33,005 nucleotides of DNA from Pseudomonadota bacterium (GCA_025355105.1 JANYAE010000130.1:1-33005); one strand, 5' to 3'. Positions 14,590 through 23,791 are shown, counted from the first letter of the stretch. Notes: a model not told the origin generated them from the sequence alone. Numbers and translations: made by a program.

Positions 14590-14636
14590 GAGATAATAAA
14601 TAACGATCTATAACAATCGTTTACGCTACTTATCTC
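14590..14636. repeat. AT-rich nested inverted repeat
   Basis: Outer arms are GAGATAA (14590-14596) and TTATCTC (14630-14636); inner arms are AACGAT (14602-14607) and ATCGTT (14616-14621) with an 8-base centre. The patch is strikingly AT-rich against its surroundings. It overlaps the stop codon of the orphan gene on the minus strand. It could be a terminator, a recombinase binding site or an island relic. Confidence 0.6.
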
Positions 14637-15381
14637 GAAAACAATCTACCTTTCCAGAGACCGTGCTTGTGGCCGCGGTCTTCCGCCTTGCGAGCAGCGC
14701 CTTCGAGCGGACTAACCAGCGCGACAGGCGCCGCAGCATCCCGTGCGACTCCAAAGACTGAACGCGGCGTTCCAAGCTCGCGAGTACCGCGTCGAGACTC
14801 GCCAATCGCCGCTTGAGTGCGTCGCGTTCCCGGTCGAATTCGCTGCGCTCCTGGTCGCGGACGACCCGCGTGCGCACAAGCTTCAGCAGCAATCGGCGCA
14901 TGCTTTGGAAGTCCGCGCCGCTCGCGACGAGCACGCCGTCATGCGCCGGAAACTGGCGTCCCGCGCCGGGGACTCCGCGGTGGGCGGTCGATGCGGCGAC
15001 GCCGCGCGACGCCCGCACCGGGTCGGCATCGCGCTCCAGGGACTCGAGCAGCGCGCCGACGGCCGGATCGATTTCCGTCGCGGCCCTGTGGCTTTGGACG
15101 GCGCCGTGGTTCGGCCCGACGCCCTCCGGGCGGGAGACGGGCGTGCTGTTGCGCATTGGCTCCGCCCGGTCGCAGGCGCGCAAGGCGTCGGTCGTACGCG
15201 CCGCGGCGGCCCGCATCGATCGGCTGTCGTTCGTCGAGCGCGTCGCTGGCGACCGCGGCAATTCCGCCGTGCCGCGCCCGGCTGCCAGGCGGGACTCGTA
15301 CGCCGCGACGTCCAGCACCTCGATCTCAGCGGTTGAATCGAGGTCGTCCTCGGGACTCCAGTCTTGCGGTTGATGGGCCAT
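14626..15381 (-). CDS. Orphan hypothetical protein with C-terminal coiled coil
   Basis: 251 residues; I do not recognise it. The N-terminus is acidic (DWSPEDDLDSTAEIEVLDVAAY). Residues ~30-165 are low-complexity and probably disordered, rich in Ala, Arg, Ser and Pro. Residues ~168-225 form a likely coiled coil (LLLKLVRTRVVRDQERSEFDRERDALKRRLASLDAVLASLERRV has heptad-spaced leucines and charged flanks). The end is basic (RRLSRWLVRSKALLARRK) and could bind nucleic acid or membrane. The start ATG 15381 has only a weak ribosome-binding site. Base use is less GC-rich than neighbours and it sits alone beside tRNA-Arg, so horizontal origin is plausible. The call rests on frame length and the helix pattern; a spurious frame is not excluded. 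Confidence 0.5.
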   Translation of the reverse strand: MAHQPQDWSPEDDLDSTAEIEVLDVAAYESRLAAGRGTAELPRSPATRSTNDSRSMRAAAARTTDALRACDRAEPMRNSTPVSRPEGVGPNHGAVQSHRAATEIDPAVGALLESLERDADPVRASRGVAASTAHRGVPGAGRQFPAHDGVLVASGADFQSMRRLLLKLVRTRVVRDQERSEFDRERDALKRRLASLDAVLASLERRVQSLESHGMLRRLSRWLVRSKALLARRKTAATSTVSGKVDCFRDK

Positions 15382-15876
15382 CTTGTCGTTCCCAGCAGTG
15401 CCGGCGGCGGCATGCCAATTCGGTTCGCGACGGGTCTGCGTGCCAGGGTGGTCGCGTCCGGTGGCCGCGAAGCCTGGCGTCCCGCGGGGTGCCGGGCGCC
15501 GCGACCGTCAGGCTCTTGTACACCCCCTATCGCCGCGGCCGAATCGTGACTATGCGAAGGGGCCTCGGCAGAACGTGCGCCGGGATCCGCTGACCGGCGG
15601 CTGTGGCCGGGATCCGCGGCGCGCCCGTCTGCACCGGGCGCCGTCGCGAGACTCCCCCGGAACTTTGCATTCAAGGATGCCCCATTCGCGGCGGCCGACG
15701 ATCGGCTGAGCGGTGTAGGCTCGGGATCCAGTCTCAAGCGGCCGGGATCACAGCACTCGCCGGGATCTGCACGGGAGGCGCGGGGCGCGAGCGTTCCCGC
15801 TGGATCCCCGGTGTCGATCCGCCGGCCGAGTTCCGGCCGCGGGGTCATCAGTTCCGGCGAGCGGCGGGAGGCACGG
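15382..15876. other. Non-coding stretch with repeated CCGGGATC motif
   Basis: I see no convincing gene on either strand. The open minus-strand frame here has codon use and composition typical of an empty GC-rich frame. CCGGGATC occurs at 15580-15587, 15607-15614, 15742-15749 and 15760-15767, with TCGGGATC at 15721-15728. The stretch presumably holds the promoter of the histidine kinase downstream and of the orphan gene upstream, but no clear -35/-10 pair was found. Confidence 0.45.
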
Positions 15877-17415
15877 TTGGATCACTCGGCGACGTTCTCG
15901 GCAGCTCTGGTTGCCACGGTCCTGGACGCCGCGCCTGACGCGGTGCTCGTGATCGACGACGATGGCCGGATCGTGTTCGCCAACCAGCAGGTCACGGCGC
16001 TGCTCGGCTATGCGCGCGAGGAGCTGCTCGGCCTCGGTATCGAGGCGCTGGTGCCGGATCGCTTCCGGCCGCGTCATGCGGCGCACCGCGAGCGCTACGC
16101 GGCAAGCGGCCAGCGACGGCCGATGGGCAGCGGCCTCGATCTGTGCGCGCGCCGCAAGGACGGCAGCGAGGTGCCGGTCGAGGTGAGCTTGAGCCCGATC
16201 AGCGACGGGCCCCGGGCGCTGGTCGCCGCGGCGCTCCGCGACGTCACCGACCGGCGGCGCGCGCAGCAAGAGCTCGACTCCGCGCGCCAGTCCGCGGAGC
16301 GCGCCAACCTCGCCAAGAGCCGCTTCCTCGCGACCGCCAGCCACGACCTGCGCCAGCCGCTGCAGACGCTGTCGCTGCTGACGGGCAGCCTGCGGCGGCT
16401 GGTCACGGACGCGGATCTCACCGCCGTGCTGGCGCGTCAGGACCAGGCGATCCAGGCGATGACGCGGCTCCTGAATGCGCTGCTCGACATCAGCAAGCTG
16501 GAGTCCGGCGCCGTCAAGCCGGAGCTCAGCGACTTCACCGTGCAGGCCCTGTTCGAGGAACTGCGCAGCGAGTTCGCCTCGCTCGCCGCGGCGAAGGGCC
16601 TGGAGCTCGCGGTGGAGCCGTGCGCCGACGCGATCCACAGCGACCAGGCGCTCGTTGGCCAGGTGCTGCGCAATCTCGTCTCGAACGCGATCAAGTACAC
16701 CGCCCAGGGCTGCGTGCGGCTGCGCTGCCTGCACGAGCAGGCGTTCGTGCACCTCGAGGTACTCGACACCGGCGTCGGCATTGCGGCGAGCCAGCTGCCC
16801 TACATCTGCGATGAGTTCTTCCAGGTTGACGTGCCGTCGAACGTTGCGCGCGACGGCTATGGCCTCGGCCTGAGCATTGTCCAGCGCATCACGCGTCTGC
16901 TGGACATCAGCCTGGACGTCGAATCTGAGCTCGGGCGCGGCTCACGCTTCACGCTGACGGTGCCGGTCGGCCAGCAGCGCCCGGCGCCCACGGCACGCGG
17001 CGCCGGGCGCGCCGGCGACTCGCCGCGGGCGACGGCGACGCTGCCGCACGTGCTGCTTGTCGAGGACGACGAAGCGGTTCGTGGCGCGACGCGGCTGCTA
17101 CTGCAGGTCGCCGGTTACCGGGTGAGCGTCGCGGCCTCGCTGGCGGAGGCGGTCGCGCTGCTGCGCGTGCACGACGATGTCGAGCTCCTGGTCAGCGACT
17201 ACCACCTCGGCGCGGACGAGACCGGATTGCAGGCGATCGCCGCGGCGCGCGCGATCCTGAGGCCCCGCCTGGGAGCGGTGCTGGTCACCGGCGACACGTC
17301 CTCAGCGGTACGCGAGATCGAGTGCGACCAACACACGCGCATCGCGAGCAAGCCGATCAACGCCGACGAGTTCCTCGGGCTGCCCGACGGCCTGCGGCGC
17401 CTGCCGGCCAGTTGA
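15877..17415 (+). CDS. PAS-domain hybrid histidine kinase with receiver
   Basis: 512 residues from TTG 15877, chosen because GGGAGG lies five bases upstream; a GTG at 15811 would add 22 residues but has no ribosome-binding site. Domain order: PAS (about 10-125: LDAAPDAVLVIDDDGRIVFAN, LLGYAREELLG), a short coiled linker, and HisKA with phospho-acceptor H156 in TASHDLRQPLQTLSLL. HATPase_c follows, with N-box NLVSNAIKYT, G1 DTGVGIAAS and G2 DGYGLGLSI. A C-terminal receiver has acidic pocket VEDDEAVR, phospho-acceptor D441 in LLVSDYHLG, TGD and the conserved lysine in SKP. No transmembrane segment, so it is a soluble cytoplasmic sensor. No output domain and no adjacent cognate regulator; the final partner is unknown. 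Confidence 0.93.
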   Translation: MDHSATFSAALVATVLDAAPDAVLVIDDDGRIVFANQQVTALLGYAREELLGLGIEALVPDRFRPRHAAHRERYAASGQRRPMGSGLDLCARRKDGSEVPVEVSLSPISDGPRALVAAALRDVTDRRRAQQELDSARQSAERANLAKSRFLATASHDLRQPLQTLSLLTGSLRRLVTDADLTAVLARQDQAIQAMTRLLNALLDISKLESGAVKPELSDFTVQALFEELRSEFASLAAAKGLELAVEPCADAIHSDQALVGQVLRNLVSNAIKYTAQGCVRLRCLHEQAFVHLEVLDTGVGIAASQLPYICDEFFQVDVPSNVARDGYGLGLSIVQRITRLLDISLDVESELGRGSRFTLTVPVGQQRPAPTARGAGRAGDSPRATATLPHVLLVEDDEAVRGATRLLLQVAGYRVSVAASLAEAVALLRVHDDVELLVSDYHLGADETGLQAIAAARAILRPRLGAVLVTGDTSSAVREIECDQHTRIASKPINADEFLGLPDGLRRLPAS

Positions 17416-17512
17416 GCATCCGTGCGCGGCGCGGCGCCGGGCGCGGCCGCCGCGACGCTGTCGGCCGACGTTACACCTGAGCAGCCGGCGCCGCCCGGGA
17501 CTCCTGTCGAAT

Positions 17513-17530
17513 CAGCGCTCTAGAGCGCTG
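17513..17530. promoter_or_regulatory. 18-bp perfect palindrome, operator candidate
   Basis: CAGCGCTCTAGAGCGCTG is its own reverse complement, and a third AGCGCT follows at 17532-17537. It lies 39 bp before the DUF5658-type gene. No T-tract follows, which argues against an intrinsic terminator for the kinase gene. Confidence 0.5.
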
Positions 17531-17568
17531 GAGCGCTTCTTGCAAGGCCCCAGCAGGGGACAGGACAC

Positions 17569-18081
17569 ATGCACCGAAGGCGGACGCGCATGGCACAGAC
17601 GCTCGAGTCGAACGGAGCCACGACGATGGCGCCGCCCGCGGAGCGGCGGGTCGCGATGCGCGACCGCCGTGACCGGCTGGCGTTTTCGCTGGTCTACGGC
17701 GGCCTGCGCCCGCGTCGTCGCACCGGTCGCCGCATTGCCGACCACCACCAGCCGATCATCGACTGGCACGGGCCGGGGCTGCTGGCAAGCTCGATCCTGG
17801 TACTGATCCTGTGCGTTGCCGACGCCTTCCTGACCCTCTGGCTGATGACCGCCGGCGCGATCGAGGCCAATCCGCTGATGGCGCCACTGGTCGCCGGCGA
17901 TGGCCAGGGCTTTGCGATCACCAAGCTCGCGCTGACTGGCGGGGGCGTCGTGACGCTGGTGGCGATGGCGAATTTCCGGGTCTTTCGCCTGTTCCGGGTG
18001 GGATCGCTCGTGCACACGGTGCTGGTGGCCTACCTGGTGCTCGTCTCCTACGAGCTCGCGCTCGTCGCGCACAGCGCCTGA
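17569..18081 (+). CDS. DUF5658-like three-helix membrane protein
   Basis: 170 residues from ATG 17569 (AGGGGACAGGACAC upstream); ATG 17590 with GAAGG upstream is an alternative. The first 70 residues are soluble and basic (RRVAMRDRRDRLAFS, GLRPRRRTGRR). The rest matches the DUF5658 pattern: a helix SSILVLILCVADAFLTLWLMT running into AIEANPLMAPLV, then ITKLALTGGGVVTLVAMANF and LVHTVLVAYLVLVSYELALV. The N-P-L-M motif after an Asp-containing first helix is the recognisable feature. No biochemical function is known to me for the family. It is preceded by an 18-bp palindrome and followed, 126 bp on, by the sucA operon with its own promoter. Confidence 0.75.
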   Translation: MHRRRTRMAQTLESNGATTMAPPAERRVAMRDRRDRLAFSLVYGGLRPRRRTGRRIADHHQPIIDWHGPGLLASSILVLILCVADAFLTLWLMTAGAIEANPLMAPLVAGDGQGFAITKLALTGGGVVTLVAMANFRVFRLFRVGSLVHTVLVAYLVLVSYELALVAHSA

Positions 18082-18130
18082 ACGCGGGCGCGACCCGCGT
18101 CACAGTTCGCGTAAGCGACTGATCGCCCTT

Positions 18131-18159
18131 TTGTTTGTGGCGGCGGCATCCGCTAGACT
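18131..18159 (+). promoter_or_regulatory. Candidate sucA operon promoter
   Basis: TTGTTT (18131-18136), a 17-bp spacer, TAGACT (18154-18159). The -35 matches three and the -10 four of six consensus bases. It lies in the only AT-richer patch upstream of sucA; transcription would begin near 18166. Confidence 0.45.
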
Positions 18160-18160
18160 T

Positions 18161-18179
18161 TCGACATATTCACTGTCGA
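18161..18179. promoter_or_regulatory. Dyad at sucA transcription start
   Basis: TCGACA-N7-TGTCGA, a perfect 6-7-6 inverted repeat overlapping the predicted start point, where a bound repressor would block initiation. No regulator can be named. Confidence 0.35.
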
Positions 18180-18207
18180 CTGGCCCCGCGCCCCAGCAGA
18201 TCCCGGC

Positions 18208-21120
18208 ATGAGTCCCACCCTAAGCGACTGGTTCGCGTCCTCGTCGTTGTCGGGCGCGAACGCCGCCTTCGTCGAGGAGCTGTACGAACGCTTCCTGGCC
18301 GAGCCTGAGGGCGTGCCGGCGGAGTGGCGCGATTTCTTCCGTGGCCTGCCGAGCGGCGCCGCCGGCGATCGCGACGTGCCGCACGGTCCGATCCGCGAGG
18401 CCCTGCTGGCGCGGGCCAGCGGGCCGCGCCTCGGCACCGGGCCCGCCGCCGCGGGCAACGCCAACGCCGCCAAGCAGGGCGTCGTGTCACGCATGGCGCA
18501 GGTGTACGCGAACCGCGGCCACCTGGTGGCGCGCATCGACCCGCTCGGCCTGATGAAGCGCGACATGCCGACGGTGCTCGGACTCGACTACTTCGGGCTG
18601 TCGCCGGCCGACCTCGACGAGGAGTTCTTCACCGGCTCGCGCTCCGACGCGATTCCATCGCGGATGAAGCTGCGCGACATGATCACGCAGCTCAAGTTCA
18701 TCTACTGCGACACGATCGGCGCCGAGTTCGCGCACGTCTCCTCGAGCGAGGAGCGGCTCTGGCTGCAGGACTCGTTCCAAGTGAGCCGGCTGCGACACCG
18801 CTTCACCGCCGAGGAACGCCACAACATTCTCTGGCAGCTGACCGCCGCCGAGGGCCTCGAGCGCTACCTGCACACCAAGTACGTCGGCCAGAAGCGCTTC
18901 TCGCTCGAGGGCGGCGACGTGATGATTGCGATGCTCGACGACGTCATCCAGCACGGCGGCGGCCACGGCATCGAGGAATGCATCATCGGCATGGCGCACC
19001 GTGGCCGGCTGAACGTGCTCGTCAACCTGCTCGGCAAGTCGCCGTCGGACCTCTTTTCGGAGTTCGAGGGCCACTACGACCTCAAGGGCCTGAAGGGCTC
19101 CGGCGACGTCAAGTACCACAAGGGATTCTCGGCCGACCTGCGCACGCCGAACGGCAACGTGCACGTCGCGCTCGCCTTCAACCCATCGCACCTCGAGATC
19201 GTCAACCCGGTCGTCGAGGGCTCGGTGCGCGCGCGCCAGGAGCGCCGCGGCGACCTGCGCGGCGATCAGGTGCTGCCGGTGCTGATCCACGGCGACGCCG
19301 CCTTCGCCGGCCAGGGCGTGGTCATGGAGACCCTGCAGCTGTCGCAGGCGCGCGGCTTCTACACCGGTGGCACCGTCCACCTGGTGATCAACAACCAGGT
19401 CGGCTTCACCACCTCCGATCCGGCCGACGCGCGCTCGACGCTGTACTGCTCGGACGTCGCGAAAATGGTCGAGGCGCCGATCTTCCACGTCAATGGCGAC
19501 GACCCTGAGGCCTGCGTGTTCGTCATGCGGCTCGCGCTTGGCTACCGCATGAAGTTCCACAAGGACGTGGTCATCGACCTCGTCTGCTACCGCCGCCACG
19601 GCCACAACGAGGCCGACGAGCCGGCGGCGACGCAGCCGATCATGTACCAGACCATCCGCAAGCACCTCACCACGCGTCAGCTCTACGCCGCGCACCTCGC
19701 CACCGAGGGCGCGCTCAGCGCCGGCGACGCCGAGCGCATGGTCGAGTCGTACCGCAGCGGGCTCGACGAGGGCAAGCCGCAGGCGCGCGCCGCGCTCGGC
19801 CTGATCGGCAACAAGTTCACCGTCGACTGGACGTCGCACCTCGCCGCCGACCCGGCCGAGGAGACCGTCACCGGCGTCGAACTCGGTCGGCTCAAGGAAC
19901 TCGGCCAGCGACTGGTGCAGTTTCCGGCCGATTTCACGCTGCATCCGCGCGTCGCCAAGATCTACGAGGACCGCGCCCGGATGCTGGCCGGCGAGGCGCC
20001 GCTCGATTGGGGCGCCGCCGAGACGCTGGCCTACGCGACGCTGGTGGACCAGGGCTACGGCGTGCGCCTGACCGGCCAGGACTGCGGCCGCGGCACCTTC
20101 TTCCACCGCCACGCGGTGCTGCACGACCAGGGCAGCGAGCGCATCTTCACGCCGCTCGAACACCTCGCGCGTGGCACGCGCTTTCGCGCCACCGACTCGG
20201 TGCTGTCGGAGGAAGCGGTGCTCGGCTTCGAGTACGGCTTCGCGACCACCTCGCCGGAGGTGCTGGTGATCTGGGAAGGCCAGTTCGGCGACTTCGTCAA
20301 CGGCGCGCAGGTGGTCATCGACCAGTTCATCAGCTCCGGCGAGGCCAAGTGGGGCCGGCTGTCGGGCATCACGCTGCTGTTGCCGCACGGCTACGAGGGC
20401 CAGGGCCCGGAGCACTCCTCGGCACGTCTCGAGCGCTTCCTGCAACTGTGCGCCGAGTGGAACATGCAGGTGTGCGTGCCGTCGACGCCGGCGCAGATCT
20501 TCCACATGCTGCGCCGGCAGATGGTGCGGCCGCTGCGCAAGCCGCTGATCGTGATGACGCCGAAGAGCCTGCTGCGGCACAAGCTCGCGGTCTCCGAGCT
20601 CGAGGAACTGGCGCACGGCGGCTTTCGCACGCTGATCGACGAGGTCGACCCGCTCGAGCCGGCGGCGGTGCGGCGCGTGGTCTTCTGCAGCGGCAAGGTG
20701 TACTACGAGCTGCTCAGGCAGCGGCGCGACGACGGCGCCAAGGACGTCGCCATCGTCCGGCTCGAGCAGCTCTACCCGTTCCCGGCCTACGAGTACGAGG
20801 CGACGCTCGCCCGTTATCCGAACGCGCACGAGATCGTCTGGTGTCAGGAGGAGCCGCAGAACCAGGGCGCCTGGTACCAGATCCGGCACCGGCTGCAGGA
20901 ACCGCTGTCGACGGTTGACCTGCTGCTGTACGCCGGCCGCGCCGGCGCTGCGGCGCCGGCCGCCGGAATTCACCAGCTGCACGACCAGCAGCAGGACCGG
21001 CTGGTGCGCGCGGCGCTGCACGCCAGCGCCGCCGAGGACCCCGGCCGCGAGACGACGCGGCTGATGATGCCGCGGGTGCCCCCCGCCGAACGCCTCAAGA
21101 CGATCAGGAAGACCTCATGA
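18208..21120 (+). CDS. sucA: 2-oxoglutarate dehydrogenase E1 component
   Basis: 970 residues. E1 decarboxylates 2-oxoglutarate with thiamine diphosphate and passes the succinyl group to the E2 lipoyl arm in the TCA cycle. The N-terminal segment [24 protein letters not shown] is the E2-binding motif of SucA. Later come [35 protein letters not shown], the ThDP/Mg motif [12 protein letters not shown] (about 361-371) with [14 protein letters not shown], and [12 protein letters not shown]. The transketolase-like part has [23 protein letters not shown] and [20 protein letters not shown]. The expected end is near [13 protein letters not shown]...LVRAALHAS; about 30 further residues follow, an unusual extension reaching the ATGA overlap with sucB. 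The start ATG 18208 is supported by homology; its ribosome-binding site is weak. Confidence 0.98.
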   Translation: MSPTLSDWFASSSLSGANAAFVEELYERFLAEPEGVPAEWRDFFRGLPSGAAGDRDVPHGPIREALLARASGPRLGTGPAAAGNANAAKQGVVSRMAQVYANRGHLVARIDPLGLMKRDMPTVLGLDYFGLSPADLDEEFFTGSRSDAIPSRMKLRDMITQLKFIYCDTIGAEFAHVSSSEERLWLQDSFQVSRLRHRFTAEERHNILWQLTAAEGLERYLHTKYVGQKRFSLEGGDVMIAMLDDVIQHGGGHGIEECIIGMAHRGRLNVLVNLLGKSPSDLFSEFEGHYDLKGLKGSGDVKYHKGFSADLRTPNGNVHVALAFNPSHLEIVNPVVEGSVRARQERRGDLRGDQVLPVLIHGDAAFAGQGVVMETLQLSQARGFYTGGTVHLVINNQVGFTTSDPADARSTLYCSDVAKMVEAPIFHVNGDDPEACVFVMRLALGYRMKFHKDVVIDLVCYRRHGHNEADEPAATQPIMYQTIRKHLTTRQLYAAHLATEGALSAGDAERMVESYRSGLDEGKPQARAALGLIGNKFTVDWTSHLAADPAEETVTGVELGRLKELGQRLVQFPADFTLHPRVAKIYEDRARMLAGEAPLDWGAAETLAYATLVDQGYGVRLTGQDCGRGTFFHRHAVLHDQGSERIFTPLEHLARGTRFRATDSVLSEEAVLGFEYGFATTSPEVLVIWEGQFGDFVNGAQVVIDQFISSGEAKWGRLSGITLLLPHGYEGQGPEHSSARLERFLQLCAEWNMQVCVPSTPAQIFHMLRRQMVRPLRKPLIVMTPKSLLRHKLAVSELEELAHGGFRTLIDEVDPLEPAAVRRVVFCSGKVYYELLRQRRDDGAKDVAIVRLEQLYPFPAYEYEATLARYPNAHEIVWCQEEPQNQGAWYQIRHRLQEPLSTVDLLLYAGRAGAAAPAAGIHQLHDQQQDRLVRAALHASAAEDPGRETTRLMMPRVPPAERLKTIRKTS

Positions 21121-22325
21121 CGATCGAAGTGCGAGTCCCGCAGCTGCCCGAGTCGGTCGCCGATGCGACGCTGGTGGCCTGGCACAAGCAGCCGGGCGAC
21201 GCCGTCGGACGCGATGAGAACCTCGCCGACCTCGAGACCGATAAGGTCGTGCTCGAGGTGCCGGCACCGGTTGCCGGCGTGCTGCGCGAGCTCAAGGTCG
21301 CTGCCGGCGCGACCGTGACCTCCGGCACGCTGCTCGCGATCATCGAGGCCGGCGCGGCGGCGACCGCCAAGGCCACCGAGGCGCCGGCGCCGTCGGCCGC
21401 CGCACCGAAGGCCGAGGCCGCCAAGCTCGGCCCTGCGGCGCGGCGCATCGTCGAGGAAAAGCACGTCGACCCCGCCAGCATCGCGGGTTCCGGGCGCGAG
21501 GGCCGGGTAACCAAGCAGGACGTGGTGCGCGCGCTGGACGGCAAGCCGGCCGTGCCGGCGGCACCGGCGCCGGTTGCCGCGCCACGCGCCGCGCCGGCCG
21601 CGACGCCGCGCAGCGGACGCAGCGGACGCAGCGAGCAGCGTGTCGCGATGACCCGGCTGCGGGCGCGGATCGCCTCGCGCCTGATCGAGGCCCAGGCGAC
21701 CCAGGCGCTGCTCACCACCTTCAACGAGGTGGACATGAAGGCGCTGAACGAGGCCCGCGCGCGCTACAAGGAGCGCTTCGAGAAGATGCACGGCGTGCGG
21801 CTCGGCTTCATGTCGTTCTTCGTCAAGGCCGCGGTCGAGGCGCTGCGCAAGTTCCCGAGCGTCAATGCCTACGTCGACGGCAGCGACATCGTCTACCACG
21901 ACTACTACGACATCGGCGTCGCGGTTTCGACCGACCGCGGCCTGATCGTGCCGGTGCTGCGCGACGCGGACCTGATGAGCGCTGCCGACGTCGAGCGCGC
22001 CATCGGCGGCTACGCGCAGAAGGCGCGCGACGGCTCGATCACCATCGAGGAGCTCACCGGCGGCACCTTCTCGATCACCAACGGCGGCGTGTTCGGCTCG
22101 CTGATGTCGACGCCGATCGTCAATTCACCGCAGAGCGCGATCCTCGGCATGCACAAGGTGCAGGAGCGGCCGGTGGTCGTCGACGGCCAAATCGTCATCC
22201 GGCCGATGATGTACCTCGCGCTCACCTACGATCACCGCATCATCGACGGCCGCGAGGCCGTGCAGTTCCTCGTCACGATCAAGGACTGCCTCGAGGACCC
22301 GACGCGGCTCTTGCTGCAGGTCTGA
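21117..22325 (+). CDS. sucB: 2-oxoglutarate dehydrogenase E2, dihydrolipoamide succinyltransferase
   Basis: 402 residues, overlapping sucA by four bases (ATGA) with AGGAAG upstream. It has one lipoyl domain (1-78) with the lipoylated K43 in [12 protein letters not shown], an Ala/Pro linker, and a peripheral E1/E3-binding domain (about 103-140: [37 protein letters not shown]). A second Ala/Pro linker contains a small tandem repeat (GRSGRS). The catalytic domain follows (about 170-402: [32 protein letters not shown]) and ends in [12 protein letters not shown], whose His and Asp-Gly are the acyltransferase site. The motif TTFNEVDM and the [18 protein letters not shown] region distinguish SucB from pyruvate E2. 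It forms the 24-mer core of the complex. Confidence 0.98.
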   Translation: MTIEVRVPQLPESVADATLVAWHKQPGDAVGRDENLADLETDKVVLEVPAPVAGVLRELKVAAGATVTSGTLLAIIEAGAAATAKATEAPAPSAAAPKAEAAKLGPAARRIVEEKHVDPASIAGSGREGRVTKQDVVRALDGKPAVPAAPAPVAAPRAAPAATPRSGRSGRSEQRVAMTRLRARIASRLIEAQATQALLTTFNEVDMKALNEARARYKERFEKMHGVRLGFMSFFVKAAVEALRKFPSVNAYVDGSDIVYHDYYDIGVAVSTDRGLIVPVLRDADLMSAADVERAIGGYAQKARDGSITIEELTGGTFSITNGGVFGSLMSTPIVNSPQSAILGMHKVQERPVVVDGQIVIRPMMYLALTYDHRIIDGREAVQFLVTIKDCLEDPTRLLLQV

Positions 22326-22345
22326 CGGGCCGGGAAGAAGCGACT

Positions 22346-23773
22346 ATGAGCGACAGCTACGACGTCATCGTCATCGGCGGCGGCCCGGCCGGCTACCCGG
22401 CGGCGATCCGCGCCGGCCAGAACGGCCTGACGGTCGCGTGCATCGACGAGTGGCAGAACCGTGACGGCAGCTACGCCTTCGGCGGCACCTGCCTGAACGC
22501 CGGCTGCATTCCCTCGAAGGCGCTGCTCGAGTCCTCGGAGCTCCTGCACCGCGCCCGCGAGGAATTCCCGACCCACGGCATCCGCATCGGCGCGGCGACG
22601 ATGGACGTCACGCAGATGCAAAAGCGCAAGGCCGGCATCGTCAAGGCCTCGACGCAGGGCATCCTCGCGCTGTTCAAGTCCGCCAAGGTCACCGGGCTCG
22701 CCGGCCACGGCAAGCTGCTGCCCGGCCGCAAGGTCGAATACACCGCCGCCGACGGCACCGTGACGGTGCTCGAGGCCAAGTCGGTGGTGCTGGCCTCAGG
22801 CTCGACGCCGATGCCGCTCAAGTCGGTGCCCTTCGACGGCACGACGGTACTCGACAGCTGGGGCGCGCTCGATCTGGCGGCCGTGCCGAAGCGGCTCGGC
22901 GTCATCGGCGCCGGCGTCATCGGCCTCGAGCTCGGCAGCGTCTGGCGCCGGCTCGGCAGCGAGGTGGTGGTGCTCGAGGCGCTCGACGCGTTCCTGCCGA
23001 TGGCTGACGGCGCCGTCGCCAAGGAGGCGCTGAAGCACTTCAAGAAGCAGGGCCTCGACATCCGCCTCGGCGCCAAGGTCACCGGCGCGACCGTGGCCGC
23101 CGGCGGCGTCAGCCTCAGCTACGCCGACGCCGCGGGCGCGCACACGCTCGAGGTGGACCAGGTCGTGGTCGCGATCGGCCGTCGGCCGAACAGCGCCGGG
23201 CTGCTGGCCGAAGGCACCGGCGTCGCGCTCGACGAGCGCGGCTTCATCCGCGTCGACGACGAGTGCCGTACCGGCGCCAAGGGCGTGTACGCGGTCGGCG
23301 ACTGCGTCCGCGGGCCGATGCTCGCGCACAAGGGCAAGGAGGAGGGCGTCATGGTCGCCGACCTCATCGCCGGGCGCTACGGCGAGGTCAACTACCGAAC
23401 GATCCCGTCGGTGATCTACACCGCGCCCGAGATCGCCTGGGTCGGCCAGACCGAGGAACAGGTCAAGGCCTCCGGCCGGCCGTACAAGACCGGCGTGTTC
23501 CCGTTCCTCGCCAGCGGCCGGGCACGCGCCATGGAGGCGACCGCCGGCTTCACCAAGGTGGTCGCCGGCGCCGATGACGACGAGATCCTCGGCGTGCACG
23601 TGATCGGCCCAATGGCCGGCGAGCTGATCGCCGAGGCGGTGCTCGCGATGGAGTACTCGGCGAGCACCGAGGACCTGCAGCGCACGATCCACGCGCACCC
23701 GACGCTGTCGGAAGCGCTGCACGAGGCGGCGCTCGCCGCCGACAAGCGGGCGATCGACTTCCCGAACCGCTGA
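22346..23773 (+). CDS. lpdA: Dihydrolipoamide dehydrogenase (E3)
   Basis: 475 residues. This FAD-dependent enzyme reoxidises dihydrolipoamide and reduces NAD. The FAD-binding Rossmann motif is VIVIGGGPAGYPAAIRAGQ (8-26). The redox-active disulfide is in GGTCLNAGCIPSKALL, with the two Cys separated by four residues. The NAD-binding motif is VIGAGVIGLELGSVWRRLGSEV. The second FAD motif is GVYAVGDCVRGPMLAHKGKEEG, and the catalytic His-Glu pair lies in HAHPTLSEALHEAAL near the C-terminus. Third gene of the operon, 20 bp after sucB, so it serves 2-oxoglutarate dehydrogenase first; it may also serve pyruvate dehydrogenase or glycine cleavage. No sucCD follows; the gene instead converges on relA with an 18-bp gap and no visible terminator. 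Confidence 0.98.
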   Translation: MSDSYDVIVIGGGPAGYPAAIRAGQNGLTVACIDEWQNRDGSYAFGGTCLNAGCIPSKALLESSELLHRAREEFPTHGIRIGAATMDVTQMQKRKAGIVKASTQGILALFKSAKVTGLAGHGKLLPGRKVEYTAADGTVTVLEAKSVVLASGSTPMPLKSVPFDGTTVLDSWGALDLAAVPKRLGVIGAGVIGLELGSVWRRLGSEVVVLEALDAFLPMADGAVAKEALKHFKKQGLDIRLGAKVTGATVAAGGVSLSYADAAGAHTLEVDQVVVAIGRRPNSAGLLAEGTGVALDERGFIRVDDECRTGAKGVYAVGDCVRGPMLAHKGKEEGVMVADLIAGRYGEVNYRTIPSVIYTAPEIAWVGQTEEQVKASGRPYKTGVFPFLASGRARAMEATAGFTKVVAGADDDEILGVHVIGPMAGELIAEAVLAMEYSASTEDLQRTIHAHPTLSEALHEAALAADKRAIDFPNR

Positions 23774-23791
23774 GCGCCCAAGCGCGCGCGG

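Noticed and set aside
14883..15848. 321-codon minus-strand frame across the gap before the histidine kinase
   Set aside because: Composition is Arg/Pro/Ala/Ser-rich without hydrophobic periodicity, it overlaps the better-supported orphan gene, and there is no ribosome-binding site.
14480..15900. Second copy of the tRNA-Arg 3' end (att duplicate) or an integrase gene
   Set aside because: I looked for a repeat of the T-arm/acceptor sequence and for a recombinase in the window and found neither, so an intact island cannot be claimed.
18487..21021. 844-codon open frame antisense to sucA
   Set aside because: Mirror of a highly conserved gene; the product is low-complexity Val/Arg/Leu-rich.
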